DNA from: Brachypterus glaber
Lineage: Eukaryota; Arthropoda; Insecta; Coleoptera; Kateretidae
Assembly (NCBI GenBank): GCA_958510825.1
Contig: OY294050.1
Coordinates: 3,201,340-3,265,339 of the forward strand
Length of the DNA: 64,000 bases
Direction: 5' to 3'
Under the pieces are notes generated by a model. The model searched no databases, was not told where the DNA came from, and was given only the letters and a program-made list of their open reading frames with translations. Shown here one piece after another: positions 33,529 through 45,113 of the stretch. Each line of letters begins with the position of its first letter. Positions within the stretch are counted from its first letter, which is position 1. The translations under genes and the position numbers were made by a program.

Positions 33529-33670
33529 AAGTATTACATAACGCTTCTAGGGGGGGTAGGGTCATTTTGGAGTGTTACGCCTATGTTAATGGTATAGGAA
33601 AATAGCGTTACAGGGGGAGGTGGGGTCCAAAATGATCAAAATTTGCGTTACGTAATACTTGAACGTTCCC
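33529..33670. mobile_element. GGGAACG-family MITE with CTA target duplication
   Basis: Complete copy: GGGAACGTTCAAGTATTACA ... GCGTTACGTAATACTTGAAC then GTTCCC. CTA flanks both sides (33526-33528 and 33671-33673), supporting a 3-bp target duplication. The interior GTCATTTTGGAGTGTTACGC and AATAGCGTTACAGGGGGAGG are shared with the other copies. Confidence 0.9.
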
Positions 33671-34022
33671 CTACTAGCTGTAAAATTGATTTCCAGCGGT
33701 AGCAAAATTTTATTCGTCTAACAAGGGATAAAAAGGAAACCTTAACTTGATTTTTTCACATAAAAGTGCACATATAGAGCATGGAACAAAAATATTAACT
33801 ATAACACAAAAGACAATAATTTAAATATTTTATTATAACATAATTTACTTCTGATTTATAAATTTGATCTAAACTAGCACAAAGATAACCTCAAAACTTT
33901 TGACAAAGAATTCTTATAGAATAAATAATATGAGTCAACCAAACCGGTGAAAAACTTCTATATACGCCTTGGGATATAATCTAGGTCCCTGAGTTTAATT
34001 TACTGAGTTTCATTTACATTTT
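33671..34022. other. unassigned spacer
   Basis: No feature recognised. Confidence 0.5.
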
Positions 34023-34277
34023 GTTTAACCTCGAACTATTCTACTTAATTAAGCCTAAGTCCAGGACTTGTGTGGGCTAGTAGTAAAGGGAACCACCGGC
34101 TTTAATTGACTTTCGAACCAATTTATAGGGAGTGTCCGCTTCACTTACGCCTTCGCCAAATTTCAATTATTAATTAACTGAAAAAGGCAAATCGGCGCCG
34201 GTGAGAATCGAACTCACGCTATTTTGGGTAGTAAACTCGTCAAGTACGACGCGGTAGTCCACTACACCAATCCCCCC
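34023..34277 (-). mobile_element. tRNA-derived SINE, copy 2 (fullest)
   Basis: Minus-strand head GGGGGATTGGTGTAGTGGAC, then an anticodon-side segment of about 45 bp, then GTGAGTTCGATTCTCAC. A and B boxes are both good matches to pol III internal promoters. The body runs through CCTTTTTCAGTTAATTAATA and ends GAGGTTAAAC. The best copy for defining the family consensus. Confidence 0.88.
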
Positions 34278-34924
34278 TGGTTGATAATAGTATTTTTATG
34301 GTGTATAAATAACTATTTCTGTTATATCTTAAAAAAACATCATCTAAATACTATGTATAAGATTGACAATATGTGAACCTTTTTTCTTGGACGTACACAT
34401 TTATTGATAAGTACACAATACGAAACCATGTGAGGCACGAGGCGTGATAAGCAAATCTATGTCAGCTGTTACAAAAAAAAGCACCTGGCAAAATAAAATT
34501 GGACTGTATAAACTCATTTTTCATAAATACATTTTTCATAATTACATTTTAGTCATATTTTTTATTACAATATCTACCTAATGGATAGTAAAACCTTTAA
34601 ATTGAATTTAATTTGGTAAAGTAGCATGTTTGCTTAGGGTACACTTTGCCCTGAATGATTTTTATTAAAGGACTAAAAAGTAAAACTAAGTAGAGGTGGA
34701 ATTAGAAGACGAAAAGCAAAAACAAAACTATGGCTTGTTTTTGTTTGCAAAAAATATCTATACAAAAATAATTGCCCCAATTATCCCAAAACGGGCAAGG
34801 TTTTATTTTTACACCTTAAATTTTACCATTTCGGCCGAGTCATTTTTTTTTTTCGCCAAAAAGCTTGTTTGTCAATTTATTAATGTTTTATGGTAAACAA
34901 GTTGAATAGCCACTATATAATGTA
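34278..34924. other. unassigned AT-rich sequence
   Basis: No gene or repeat recognised. Confidence 0.5.
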
Positions 34925-34959
<35 letters not shown>

Positions 34960-35600
34960 AATATTAAGAGTTGAGGTTAAAAAAACCTATATAAACTCAA
35001 TTTCATCAATTAGGTTGAAAATTAAACTATCTAAGCCAAATTAAACTAATACAAACTAAACCAATATAAACTAAAGTATATAAACTAAGTTAAACTAATA
35101 CAAGAAAACGTTTAGGAACTGGTAGCTACAGATACATAAATTTATCTAAGCGATTTTTAAAAGCATTTATGGATGGAGCTTCGACTACATGTTGAGGTAG
35201 GGAGTTCCAGGTAGTAAAAACTCTATTACATAAAAAGTTTTTTCTGGCAGTAGACCGGTACACCTCATGTGATAGCTTAAGACTGTGCCCCCTGAGATGA
35301 TTTTCGTTCAAGGTAAATAAATTTCTTAGATCCAATGTAAATGTGTTGTGTAAAATTCTGTATGTCATAATTAGGGAACCCCTTTCCAGTCTGTCCATTG
35401 CAGTAGGTAATCCAAATATTCTAAGGCGCTCTTCGTATGGAGGCCGAGTTCTTCCATATGGGATTCTGGTAGCGGCACGCTGAATGTTGTCAATTCGATT
35501 TATTTCTCGCACTAGGTTAGGATACCATACTGAAAACCCGAACTCCAGGACCGGTCGAATATATGTTTTATATAAACATGCTGCTGTAGTCCAAACCGAA
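34925..35600 (-). mobile_element. CR1-like LINE 3' fragment with (AAT)n tail
   Basis: On the minus strand the fragment starts at a truncation near 35600 and runs through the ORF C-terminus (stop at 35126) and a short 3' region containing TAGGTTTTTTTAACCTCAAC (about 34970-34990). It ends in about ten AAT triplets (plus strand ATT, 34925-34958). The layout of the 3' end matches the copy at 52605-53555. Confidence 0.8.
35126..35595 (-). pseudogene. CR1-like LINE ORF2 C-terminus
   Basis: The frame is open on the minus strand from about 35595 to its stop at 35126, longer than the ATG-started part (from 35512). It encodes the region after the reverse-transcriptase palm: Y-I-R-P-V-L-E-F-G, V-W-Y-P-N, N-I-Q-R-A-A-T-R, R-L-x-x-F-G-L-P, R-G-S-L-I-M-T-Y-R-I-L-H-N, then F-T-T-W-N-S-L-P and a final F-K-N-R-L-D-K-F. 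These are the usual C-terminal marks of CR1-type and related LINEs. The palm with its catalytic aspartates is absent. It is similar to, but clearly diverged from, the copy at 52701. It is non-functional because of 5' truncation. Confidence 0.8.
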
Positions 35601-36435
35601 ACCGAAAATGATTAAAATTATATTATACAAAATATTTTTTTCCCAAGCCAAGCAAAAGTAAAATTGTCAGCCATTACGGGAATATGAAGTACTACGCCAA
35701 GTCTTGAAAACTAAATATAGAAATTAATAATATATTATAAAGGCGTGAATCTAAAAGCTACACAATGTTTTAATGTATCGTTACGTGTGTTGCAAATCAA
35801 CGCACACGACGCACAGTGAGGGGCCGTTGTGCGTCTAAAACACATCACATGGTAGTTAAAGTATTAAGGGACTATAATTTCTTTTGTTTTAACAAAAATT
35901 TTAAATAGAATTATAAGTTATCAATATACCATATTTGCAATTTATGACTGGGCATTTAAGTGTTTTTATTGAATCGTTATAGTTAGTCCTGTTAAATAAC
36001 TTTTGTTTAAACCTTACATAAGCGGTTGCTAAATTATAGTTTTAATAAAGAGTTTTGTCTTATATTGTAGATTTATTAAATATTTCCTTGTAAAGCAAAA
36101 GTAAAATTAATAAAGTACATGAATATAATATTTACAAGACAATCAATCAGAAAGTGACAGGACTACGCCGACGCTATTATATTGCAATGCAATATAAAGT
36201 TATCATCGTTTCTAAGCATGTATACTTGGGTGACTCCATCCAGCGGCGGTTTTTTGACAATGGCCGTTGAAGAGATAAGATTATTTTTTAATTTTTTATC
36301 AAAAAATCATTTGACAATATTTCTGGCCACGTGTTTATTTCTGTGCAATCATATTATAACTATATTGGGAATTTTCTACGAAAATTCTAGTGAGAATTTC
36401 TGTACTATTTTGTTTTTCAGTATTTCTCTTTTACA
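35601..36435. other. unassigned; AGCGGCGGTTTTTTGACAA motif at about 36240
   Basis: ACTCCATCCAGCGGCGGTTT then TTTGACAA (36233-36259) recurs at 60487-60513, so it belongs to some dispersed repeat. The rest is unassigned. Confidence 0.4.
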
Positions 36436-36854
36436 ACACGGAAAGAAATTAGTGGGCTCTGCGCTATACATTATAAGATATTTGGTAACAGTGGCAAATT
36501 ATAGTGATATAGATTATAAGGGACACAATAACTAATAATGTTAAAAATAAGTTGGAAACGATTATATATATTACAGACACGATTATATTTATTACAGGCA
36601 CTATTATAAATTTACAGAAATTTTATTATATTATAAAAATTATTAGCACGGACAATAATTAAATCTATTTAAGCTATAAATGCCATACTATTTGTTATAT
36701 TTTATTATTCACTAAACAATTAAAGTATTTCATATAAATTTTTACACTGACTGCCATAATTGTAAGAGAAAGCCTTGTATTTATATAATAAGCGATTATA
36801 ATTTGCTTGGTATGTGTGTTATAGCGCTCCTAGCTATAATTTTTTTTTTCGTGA
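36436..36854 (+). mobile_element. ACACGGAAA TIR element, copy 1
   Basis: Ends ACACGGAAAGAAATTAGTGG and AATTTTTTTTTTCGTG. The inner terminal parts TGCGCTATA and TATAGCGCTCC also pair. Nearly identical to 52079-52504 along its full length, apart from a 12-bp difference near GTGATATAGATTATAAGGGA. No coding capacity. Confidence 0.85.
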
Positions 36855-37280
36855 ACAAGATTTCATACCTAAAACTAATTAATAGGTAAATATGAATATA
36901 TTGCTATTTATAATTATTGTTACTAATTTATTAATAAATATTCTTTTTATAAAATGTAATGACAGTTTTTATAGGTTGACTTTTATGAACATGCTTGCTC
37001 GCAGTACCGCGCTAGTCAATACTGCAGTAAGTGACTAAACTATTGACAAAACGATAATTTGCAATTTAAAAATGGACAAAACGGTTTTAGTTTAGCAGTT
37101 GAGAATGTAATTAAATTAACCAAATCAAAGAATATGCCCGTAAAAATTAAGATAAGTAATAAAACAATTAATATCAATTTGCGATGAAAAAAATATAAAT
37201 CTTGGTTTCACATATTATAAATCGTTAAAAAATAATCTTCCGAATTACACATGATTCTTCGAATTATCGGGAAAAATTCA
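36855..37280. other. unassigned AT-rich sequence
   Basis: No feature recognised. Confidence 0.5.
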
Positions 37281-37388
37281 CAGTTTTCATTCAAATTTGC
37301 TGTCAAAGGAAATAATTACTCCAGGGGCATCGCCCCTACAGGAGCAACGCCCCGGTAGAATTATTTCCAAACAGCAAATTTTCATGAA
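37281..37388. mobile_element. 108-bp hairpin
   Basis: Left arm TTTTCATTCAAATTTGCTGT, then GGAAATAATTACTCC.GGGGC. The right arm is its inverted copy ending ACAGCAAATTTTCATGAAAA. The loop is GC-rich (CATCGCCCCTACAGGAGCAA). It sits directly before the 222-bp duplication. Confidence 0.75.
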
Positions 37389-37832
37389 AACAGCGAATTT
37401 TTCCCACATAATTCTCAGCCTCTTGTGTATGTGACAATTTTTGAAAAAATGATTCACGCCATTCCCTTTGCCATAGCAACGGTAACAACATAAAAAGTAT
37501 TTCCCAAAAATTTGAAAAATTTTTAAATAGAGAAAGCAAAAGATAGAGTGCGTTGGAGTTTTTAGTGTTACGATGTTGGTACTATGATGACCGAAATATG
37601 GACAAAATAAAACAGCGAATTTTTCCCACATAATTCTCAGCCTCTTGTGTATGTGACAATTTTTGAAAAAATGATTCACGCCATTCCCTTTGCCATAGCA
37701 ACGGTAACAACATAAAAAGTATTTCCCAAAAATTTGAAAAATTTTTAAATAGAGAAAGCAAAAGATAGAGTGCGTTGGAGTTTTTAGTGTTACGATGTTG
37801 GTACTATGATGACCGAAATATGGACAAAATAA
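37389..37832. repeat. perfect 222-bp tandem duplication
   Basis: 37389-37610 and 37611-37832 read the same throughout by eye (start AACAGCGAATTTTTCCCACA, end ATGGACAAAATAA). Identity this high means a very recent event, or an assembly artefact. Each copy carries TTTGCCATAGCAAC, an RFX X-box-like palindrome (37467-37480 and 37689-37702). Confidence 0.95.
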
Positions 37833-38266
37833 CCTTTGATTAATCTATGAAGTAATTAAAGTAAAGAGAAGTTTAAGTTATTTTATAAGAAATATGTATT
37901 AATTTTTTGCTTTTTTTACTTAATAAATTACAATATGGTTGTGTGTTGTGTAAAAAAAATGTAAATGTTCTAAAAGACATTCGTTTTACATCTTTAGTGA
38001 TGTCTCTGATATCCAGTTTGTCATATTCCTCTTAAAAATCCAAACAAATTTTTAAAGTTTTAGTATTTTATTTATTTAAACGAGTATAAATTGAAACAAT
38101 AAACATAAGAACCTACTTGAAATGTTATTTAAATATGTACCAAAAATTAGATAAATTTATTTAACATTAATTTATCTAAAATGAAATTAAATCCTTAGAC
38201 ATTTTGACGATGATAACCATACTTTCTCTGAACTTAACCCAACAATAACAATGTTAGGTCTTTGAT
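37833..38266. other. unassigned AT-rich sequence
   Basis: No feature recognised. Confidence 0.5.
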
Positions 38267-38280
38267 GTTGCCATGGCAAC
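38267..38280. promoter_or_regulatory. RFX-type X-box palindrome
   Basis: GTTGCCATGGCAAC is a perfect palindrome and an exact match to the X-box pattern (two half-sites GTTGCC and GGCAAC spaced by 2 bp) bound by RFX factors, which in animals often drive cilium genes. About 45 bp further, GGCAAC...GTTGCC (38325-38342) gives another inverted pair. The surrounding 38270-38470 is less AT-rich than the neighbourhood. No exon could be defined beside it. Confidence 0.4.
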
Positions 38281-41269
38281 AGCGTTTTCACTTATTCAGA
38301 AGTTGTCTGTACGCACCCGTAGACGGCAACAGCAAAGTTGCCGCTGGTTGGAATGACCCTAGTCTCGTACGTCCCTCTGCAGTGATTTGTCAACTTCAAC
38401 ATAGAATTCATTATAGTTCGCCGGCTTGCCGCTAGGGGATACGATATGTGATACTCTGGTTATTGTATCATTTTGAATAATTGCTCTTGTGTTCCGCTAT
38501 ATTGTTTCTGGGGGTTTCAGTTTTCGTTGTATTGAATTAGAAAAAGAGACTGTCATCGCGTTAACGCGTCGAATACGACCCGCGGTTTTGTTGCTCATGT
38601 TACATTACACTATACAATACAAATACGTTACATATTCTATTATAATATTATATAATTATCTATTAGACTGGAACTTCTAAATATATACAGGGTAAATCAA
38701 AATTTTTATTGGTTTGGATTTGATTTGCATTTTTTTGTTCCTATTTTTGGTGCTCCGAATGTGAAATTGCCTCTTAATTGCAATTTTCTCGAAAACAGTT
38801 GGCTCTACGGTGTTACATAAAGAGAACCTTTTTTATGTATTTTTATCAAATCAAATCGATAATCTAAATATGTTTATCGGAAAACTCTAAAGTCTTCAAG
38901 TAGCCCTTAGGCAACCGTCGCAAAAAACGTACTTTCTTAGCAACATTTGTTAGGGGGGTTGGTTCCACAGCAACCGGTGCTAAAGACTGCAATGCACCAT
39001 CGTTTTGCTCTGATGCTCACTTTCTCGAGGCATATTACGATCTAATGTATCCTATAGCACTACTGAGATTTCAAGGAACACAATAATGCAGAATTATCCC
39101 AAATCGGTCCTGTGGTTTTCAAGTTAAATAGTTTAAACATACACATACATCATATCCCCAGCCTATTTTATTATTTTCGTAATGAATGGATGTAAGGTCT
39201 TGCTGTTTAATTATAATTGTTTAATGTCTATCAATATGTCTAATTTTAAGTTAAAATTAGAGATACTTAATATAAAGTTGGGTTAAATAGTTGTAAACAT
39301 TTATAATCTGACATGAAACAATGCACTGTGAGCTGAAAACTTTGAAGAACTATATACTAGACGTCTTAGAGGCTTCTGTTTCGCAACTGCTAACAGATAT
39401 TAAAATTAGAAAGAGAAGTATTTATCCTGTAAAAATCTTTGGATTATTAACATTGATTTAGGTTTATGTTTTTTTTAACCCGTATCTACTTACGTAAACT
39501 TTGTTTGGTTACCGGCTGAAGTGGAGTAATTTCCCATAGCTTTTTCTAGAGAATTAACTTTTATAAAATAGTGAAAAAATAAAATAAAATGTAGCAGTCT
39601 TACTGTTGAATAAGCTGGTGAAATTAAGTTTACGGTTGGAGGTGAGTATCAACTTTATTTTGGAACCTGTCAGACTCCACATCAGTAACTAAGGGTCGAA
39701 GAAAAAAAACGATTATTTTATCTGTCAGCAAGTTTGTTTGTTTACACCCATATTAAAAATAAAGTTGTACGCCCTTCTTGCACAACTACGTATATGAGAG
39801 GTATAAGTGACAAAAAGTTGATGTCAAGGAAGAAGCTTTCGGTTTTAATTACTAATTATAAATTATGAAAATAATTATAATTAATTATAATTGACTGTGT
39901 CACTCTCTGTATAGTAGGAAAACGGTTTTACTAAAACCTCTATACGTATTCAAGATATAAATTAAAGGATCTATATGACATTTAGATGTTTATTTATTTA
40001 TTTATTTAGGATCAGTTGTATTTATATAGATTTAAACTTAATCCCTAATCTTTCAGCGACTGATACTAAATGTGATTCATATTTTATCTTGTTGGGTCAC
40101 TAGAAAGGGTATAAATTGGGTAACCATAAAAAACTATTTAAGTATTGCGAAACAAACTTGGCCAAATCTTATTATAAAAGAGAGTTTTAAATTCCATATA
40201 AACCGTCTAAAGGTCCAAATTGTAACTTCCTAGGTAAAGTAGTGGATAAAAAATAGTTTGTCTTTACACAGTAAAAAATGTAAGGTAACTAAATCAAAAA
40301 TTAAGTAATTTTTATAAAATCTAGACATAAATAAAACATACAAATTTATCTTAGTCAATCTAGTAAGGTTATAACTATAGTTTCTGTTTTGGACATGAAA
40401 AACAAAAATATTTGGATTGAAAAACATAAATATATCATAAAATTCCGTAATGAAACGATGTAAATGGCATATAAAACGAGGTGAGCTAAATTCGTAGAAT
40501 CCACAACGTAAATTAAGGCAAACCTACATACGTGAAATTAGGCAAATCTACATACATAAATATCAAACTAGGGTGATATAAAAATATCAAACTAGTGTGA
40601 TATGAGGCATTTTCTGAAGAACAAAACAGTGTGCTAAATGCCATTTTTATAAGGGATCGTAGGAAAATGATAGGTTCACTCTTCTAACTGTAATAAATAC
40701 CAGTTTAAGTGCAAAGCAGGACAAATACAAAAATCAACAATGCTCCAGAATTGTTTTTGAAGTTTTCTCATTATCAAAATTAACCAAATAACAGAAGCGT
40801 GTGGACAGGCTGGAATAGGTTAATCCCATAAATAATAAACGACCAAATAAAAAAGGCATTAAAACGGGAACATTCCCTTACCCGCCCCAACAATTTGTCA
40901 ATAAATTAGGTAATGTTCGAACATATCGGAAAGTCAACACTTAATGGATAGAAACAAACATTTATACAAGATTATCAAACAATATATTGTTTTATTGCTT
41001 CGTACTCTACTAGATACTACTCAATGTTTTTACTTAATTCTTTTCTGTTTCATTTTGTTTCCTTCCTTTTTTCCTCATCTTTCACTTCTATCTATTTTTC
41101 TTCTTCTTCTTTTTCTTTTTCTTCTTTTTATACTTAGGGAAAAATTGCTGTCAAGAAAATAATACTTTTCCCTAAAGGAAATGTGTTTTTTCGGAAAAAA
41201 AAATAAAAAATTTCAACAATTTTTCAAGAAAAACTTTAAATTATTTTATCTTTCTAAAACTAAAAGAAA
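38281..41269. other. mostly unassigned; element end at 38690
   Basis: 38281-38600 is GC-richer, unique-looking sequence. ATATACAGGGTAAATCAAAA at about 38685 resembles the ACAGGGT-type element ends. At 40510-40610 two short direct repeats (AAATTAGGCAAA.CTACATAC and AAATATCAAACTAG.GTGATA) each occur twice. A pyrimidine-rich TTCTTCTTCTTTTTC stretch lies at 41060-41135. No gene recognised. Confidence 0.4.
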
Positions 41270-41585
41270 AATAATAGTTATTTATGGTACTATTGTGTAA
41301 AGTAAGATATTGCCCATGATAAAATTAACCTGGCGTCAGCCAAGCAGGTTAATTTTCGAGAGGGCAATATCGGTTTACCCATGAGTGCCATACAAGGTTT
41401 TATCCAATAAATAGCTTAGGAATTCATATTTTTATTAAAAATTTTAATGACATTTACAAGAAAATAATTTGACAAGTGACAGTTGAGTGGGTAAAATAAA
41501 TAATTATCCACTCAATAAAGTAAAAGCCACGCGGGGGTTATTATTGAGTTTATCTATTTAAAATAAACCTGGCAATTGTCTTATT
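41270..41585 (+). mobile_element. ~320-bp repeat, copy 1 of an inverted pair
   Basis: Matches 45114-45432 in inverted orientation with high similarity. It contains an inner hairpin AAATTAACCTGGCGTCAGCC ... AAGCAGGTTAATTTTC framed by ATATTGCCC and GGGCAATAT, and TCAATAAAGTAAAAGCCACG. Non-coding. Either two insertions of one element family or the arms of a larger unit. Confidence 0.8.
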
Positions 41586-42367
41586 ATCTGTATGTATTGG
41601 ATAAAAAATATAGTTTGTACCCAACTCCCCACCCCGATTTTTACCAAAAACAATCGCAGCCTAGAACCTTAAATAAGCAACCTATGGTTCAAATTTAGAG
41701 TTTTCAGCTCAAAGCGTTCTCGAGGTATTGTGGTCACAAATTTTCCGGATAGACAAACAGACAGACCTACAGACAGATTTTTTTTTGACGGAAACGTAAA
41801 AAAACAGCAATAAAAATTTTCAATTTTCTATTTTCAAACGCAAGACTTTCTTTGGGGAAAGTATAATTTTACTTTTTTTTGATTTTCCGTAAGTGTGAAG
41901 AGTGTATCAAGAATTAAACGGTGAATTTGGTAAAGTGTGCCGTGCACGGGCATCTGTTGTTAAACATCTGCCGACCGTTTGCCACCTGGCTGACGTTTTG
42001 GTATCTCTGCCACCCTCGCGCTGACACATAGTAGGCGAATCATGGTCAGGCCATGGGTCAGAATAGTGCCCTACTGTCCGACCAGGGTCGAACGGTTTTA
42101 AAATACGATAAAGAAACAGTTTCACTTTTTTTTTTTTCTTAAAAATATATATTTTTTTTCGTAAAATAAAAGAAATCTTTTCCGAAAAAATATTTTTATT
42201 TACTTATTATTTTTTTCAAGTTCAACTCCCCTTTCACCCCTTTACATTAACCCAATTTTTACCAAGCACAATCCCAGCCGAGAAATTTGAATAAGGAAAC
42301 TGTGGTCACTAGTATTCCTCAACAGTTTTTTTTTTGTTCAAAAGAAAGTCGAAAAACGTATCCTTAA
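41586..42367. other. unassigned; GC-rich island 41930-42110
   Basis: 41930-42110 has balanced base composition (for example CATCTGCCGACCGTTTGCCA and GTCCGACCAGGGTCGAAC) within AT-rich surroundings. A minus-strand frame of 72 codons covers it but resembles nothing I know. An ACAGACAGACCTACAGACAG run at 41758-41777 resembles the dispersed GTCTGTCTG motif. Confidence 0.35.
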
Positions 42368-42982
42368 ATTGAACCGGTGAGAGCAAGAAGGGAAAGATTG
42401 CACTTTTTGGACGAAATTGCCTGCCTTTTTATTCTTTGCTTTGAAAGGCATCTTTTGACACAAAAAAGGTAAAAATATCACTATAATGCCCCAGTAACAC
42501 ATTTAATATGTAATTGAGTCAAAGAAGAGAAAAATTCCAGGAATTTCATAAAGTATGAATATTTTTTTAACCTACCACAAGAAAAAGATGATGACTTTGA
42601 GTAAAAGTACGGACTAAAAACCTAAGCAAACATCAATAGGTTAAGAATACACATGTATCTGACTTATATAATCTGTTATTTGTTTAAATACAAGACAGTC
42701 TTGTAATTAACAGCAAAAAAATTTTTTTTTTAATTGTCCTAAAACTTTAGTCAGTTGAGATCAAGAAGGGAAAGATTGCACCAATTTTTACTACATATCA
42801 GAGCTAAACTAAAAGTTTTAAAAAGAAACCACTTATTAAACATTGTTACTATGGTTACGATGAACAAGTTTGTAATGTTCTGTTTCTTTATTGGGCTTAT
42901 GGTTTGGTTGCTATTAAGTTTTTTGTTAATCCCGAAAGTTGGATCGAGTGCAATCTTTCCCTTCTTGCTCGAACCGGTTCAA
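42368..42982. mobile_element. TTAA-flanked element with 36-bp TIRs (piggyBac-like)
   Basis: Left terminus ATTGAACCGGTGAGAGCAAG then AAGGGAAAGATTGCAC. The right terminus is its inverted copy with two mismatches. TTAA precedes the left end (42364-42367) and follows the right end (42983-42986), within one base of symmetry, as expected for piggyBac-type insertion. A third, internal copy of AAGAAGGGAAAGATTGCAC lies at about 42763. No transposase. Confidence 0.7.
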
Positions 42983-42989
42983 TTAATAT

Positions 42990-43230
42990 TAATTAAGCAT
43001 TCCCTAAGCCCAGGACTTGTGGGCTAGTAGTAGAGGGAACCACCGGCTTTAATTGAAACGATCCAGTTTTAGGGGGTTGTATGTGTTCTACCTATCGCTT
43101 TTATCCAATTTAAATCATTTATTAACTGAAAAAGGCAATATGCGCGGTTGGGAATCGAACTCACGCTATCAGAGGTGCTAATAAAGGTCTAATAATGAGT
43201 CAGGCATAAGTCCGTTTGGCTAGTTCCTTC
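42990..43230 (-). mobile_element. tRNA-derived SINE, copy 3 (diverged)
   Basis: Minus strand: A-box-like TAGCCAAACGG, a longer anticodon-side segment, GTGAGTTCGATTCCCAAC (weaker T-stem), TGCCTTTTTCAGTTAATAAA, and the CTACTACTAGCCCACAAGTC body. More mismatches than the other copies; it lies directly beside the TTAA-flanked element. Confidence 0.75.
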
Positions 43231-43847
43231 AAAAAAAATAAAATAAAAAATTTAAAATAGCAGAGGGCACAAAATATGTGCGATGCCTCCCCTGTTTCAA
43301 AACAGTGCCCTACTAGCGTGACATATCGCACCTCAGGGATCTTGTAAATTTTTAACATATGAATCAGTCTGTGGAATTATCTATTTGGCAAAAATGTTAT
43401 TTCAAAAATTCCATCATGGGGTCATTAACATTCACTAATTTAAATTTTAGATTAGTAGGAATACGTTATAATTCAAATTTGCATCTGTTACAACGAGGAA
43501 AACAATAAGAAAAAAGTTACTATTACACTGCGATGATTTATAGGAAATTAAAGGTCTTACATTGTGGCCGTTCTTTTATATTTGTTCAAAACAATTCAAT
43601 AATTTGCAAATTTGAGGTAAATGCGTATAAGTAAGCAATCAGCGCCAAGATTAAGCTTGATATCGGGCGGCTTTGCCAATTTTAATACAAGAAATACACA
43701 AAACGTCAAAGAAATAACTTAATTAACTTGACAACAAGGCAGTGGGCTACCAACCTTGTATAGGATAATGAATGAAATAGAAGATACTATGAGTGAATGA
43801 ATGTATGTTGCTATAATTGGAAAAATTAAATACTAAAACTATGGCAT
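43231..43847. other. unassigned sequence
   Basis: No feature recognised. Confidence 0.45.
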
Positions 43848-44040
43848 AGTACCATCAACTGGGGTGACTTCGGACGGTGTGGGTGACTTCGGACACTTTT
43901 TCGAAAAACCCTCTAAACCAAAGCACGTGTGTACAAGTTGTGGGGTTATGTGCACAAGTTGTAGCTCTTAATTCCAGGGTTTTGCGAATAAGTGTCCGAA
44001 GTCACCCACACCATATAAAGTCACCCCTTTTGACGGTACT
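43848..44040. mobile_element. MITE, TACCATCAACTG family, copy 2
   Basis: Ends AGTACCATCAACTGGGGTGA and TCACCCCTTTTGACGGTACT. It shares GTGACTTCGGAC and AAAGCACGTGTGTACAAGTT with 12851-13088, but the right arm is shortened. AGTACC/GGTACT termini are visible here. Confidence 0.85.
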
Positions 44041-45113
44041 AATTCTATAGAATTGTATATTCCTCCAAGAAAGCCTTGTGGTTCTGCATTTGGAAGCATG
44101 GTTCCATAACTGTTTTCTTGTTTTTTTTTTGTTATATAAAAGAGATCGCAACAAAGAAAAAACGCTAGATAGTTTATTTTACATTTTCGAACTCTAATTT
44201 GATAAAAACTTAATATTCATGTACCTAAAATATCCTATTAGAATATATACAATAATATAAATTAAACATAACCTAAAAACAATATTTTGACATAGCTTTG
44301 GGTACAGTCAATTGTTTTTTTATGCTGTCAACATCGGTGCAAGGAATCTATATCAAAAGAGGCAATTCATGGCAAGGGCTTATTAAGCCATATTTATAGA
44401 AAATTACCATTTAATGACGAGTTAACGCCAATATTTATCACACACACACATGTCAGTTGACTCTGTTAATTGTCAATAAATATTAAATATAAACAACATT
44501 AAACAATTTTGAAACACAGAGTGAGCGATAAGCCTCTTATTGTTCCAATATCAATATCACCTTCCATTGTGCGTTGTTGTTCCCTAACAGAATATAAAAT
44601 GACTACAATACTGTATCACATGGTCTAGTGAACACCTAATTTTAATCATTATTTAAATATTATAATTTGATACATTTGAAGGTATAAAAGAACGTTATTA
44701 TTAAAAAAACATTTTGTAAAAGAGAAAAAATAATGAATCAATGCTTTGTTTAAGGGGCTTCTTACCAATTACTTTATCTACAAAAGGGGCGAGATTTAAA
44801 GTGACAGGCACGGGTTGTTAAATGAAGATACGCGCTCTTTATTCAAGGAAATTTACTTTGGTTTAAAGCAATTCTAGCCTTGAAAAGAGAGAAAATGGGT
44901 TTGGACAAATCCAAAGACACGTGTTCTTGGTTCAAGGAATCATGTTTTTCTATGTTTGTTTTAACTTTTTTATATGTAAACGGGACATAAACAAGTCGAC
45001 ATGGCGTTATCAAAATGTGAACCATTGAAGAACAGCGGCAAATTTAAATATATATCTAAAAATATGTTATCGGAACCGTCTTAAAATATGCATTGGAAGA
45101 AAGGTATAATATA
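44041..45113. other. unassigned; fragment of 21430-type element at 44840-44950
   Basis: TTTATTCAAGGAAATTTACT ... CAAAGACACGTGTTCTTGG and TTCAAGGAATCATG (44838-44946) match the family of the foldback at 21430. A short CACACACACA run lies near 44441. No gene recognised. Confidence 0.45.

Noticed and set aside
34201..34277. Functional tRNA gene on the minus strand
   Set aside because: A and B boxes are good, but there is no paired acceptor stem or proper anticodon arm, and the same head with a common body occurs four times; it is a SINE.
36182..36535. 117-codon plus-strand frame
   Set aside because: Its end is the ACACGGAAA element and its start contains a dispersed AGCGGCGG repeat; no family.
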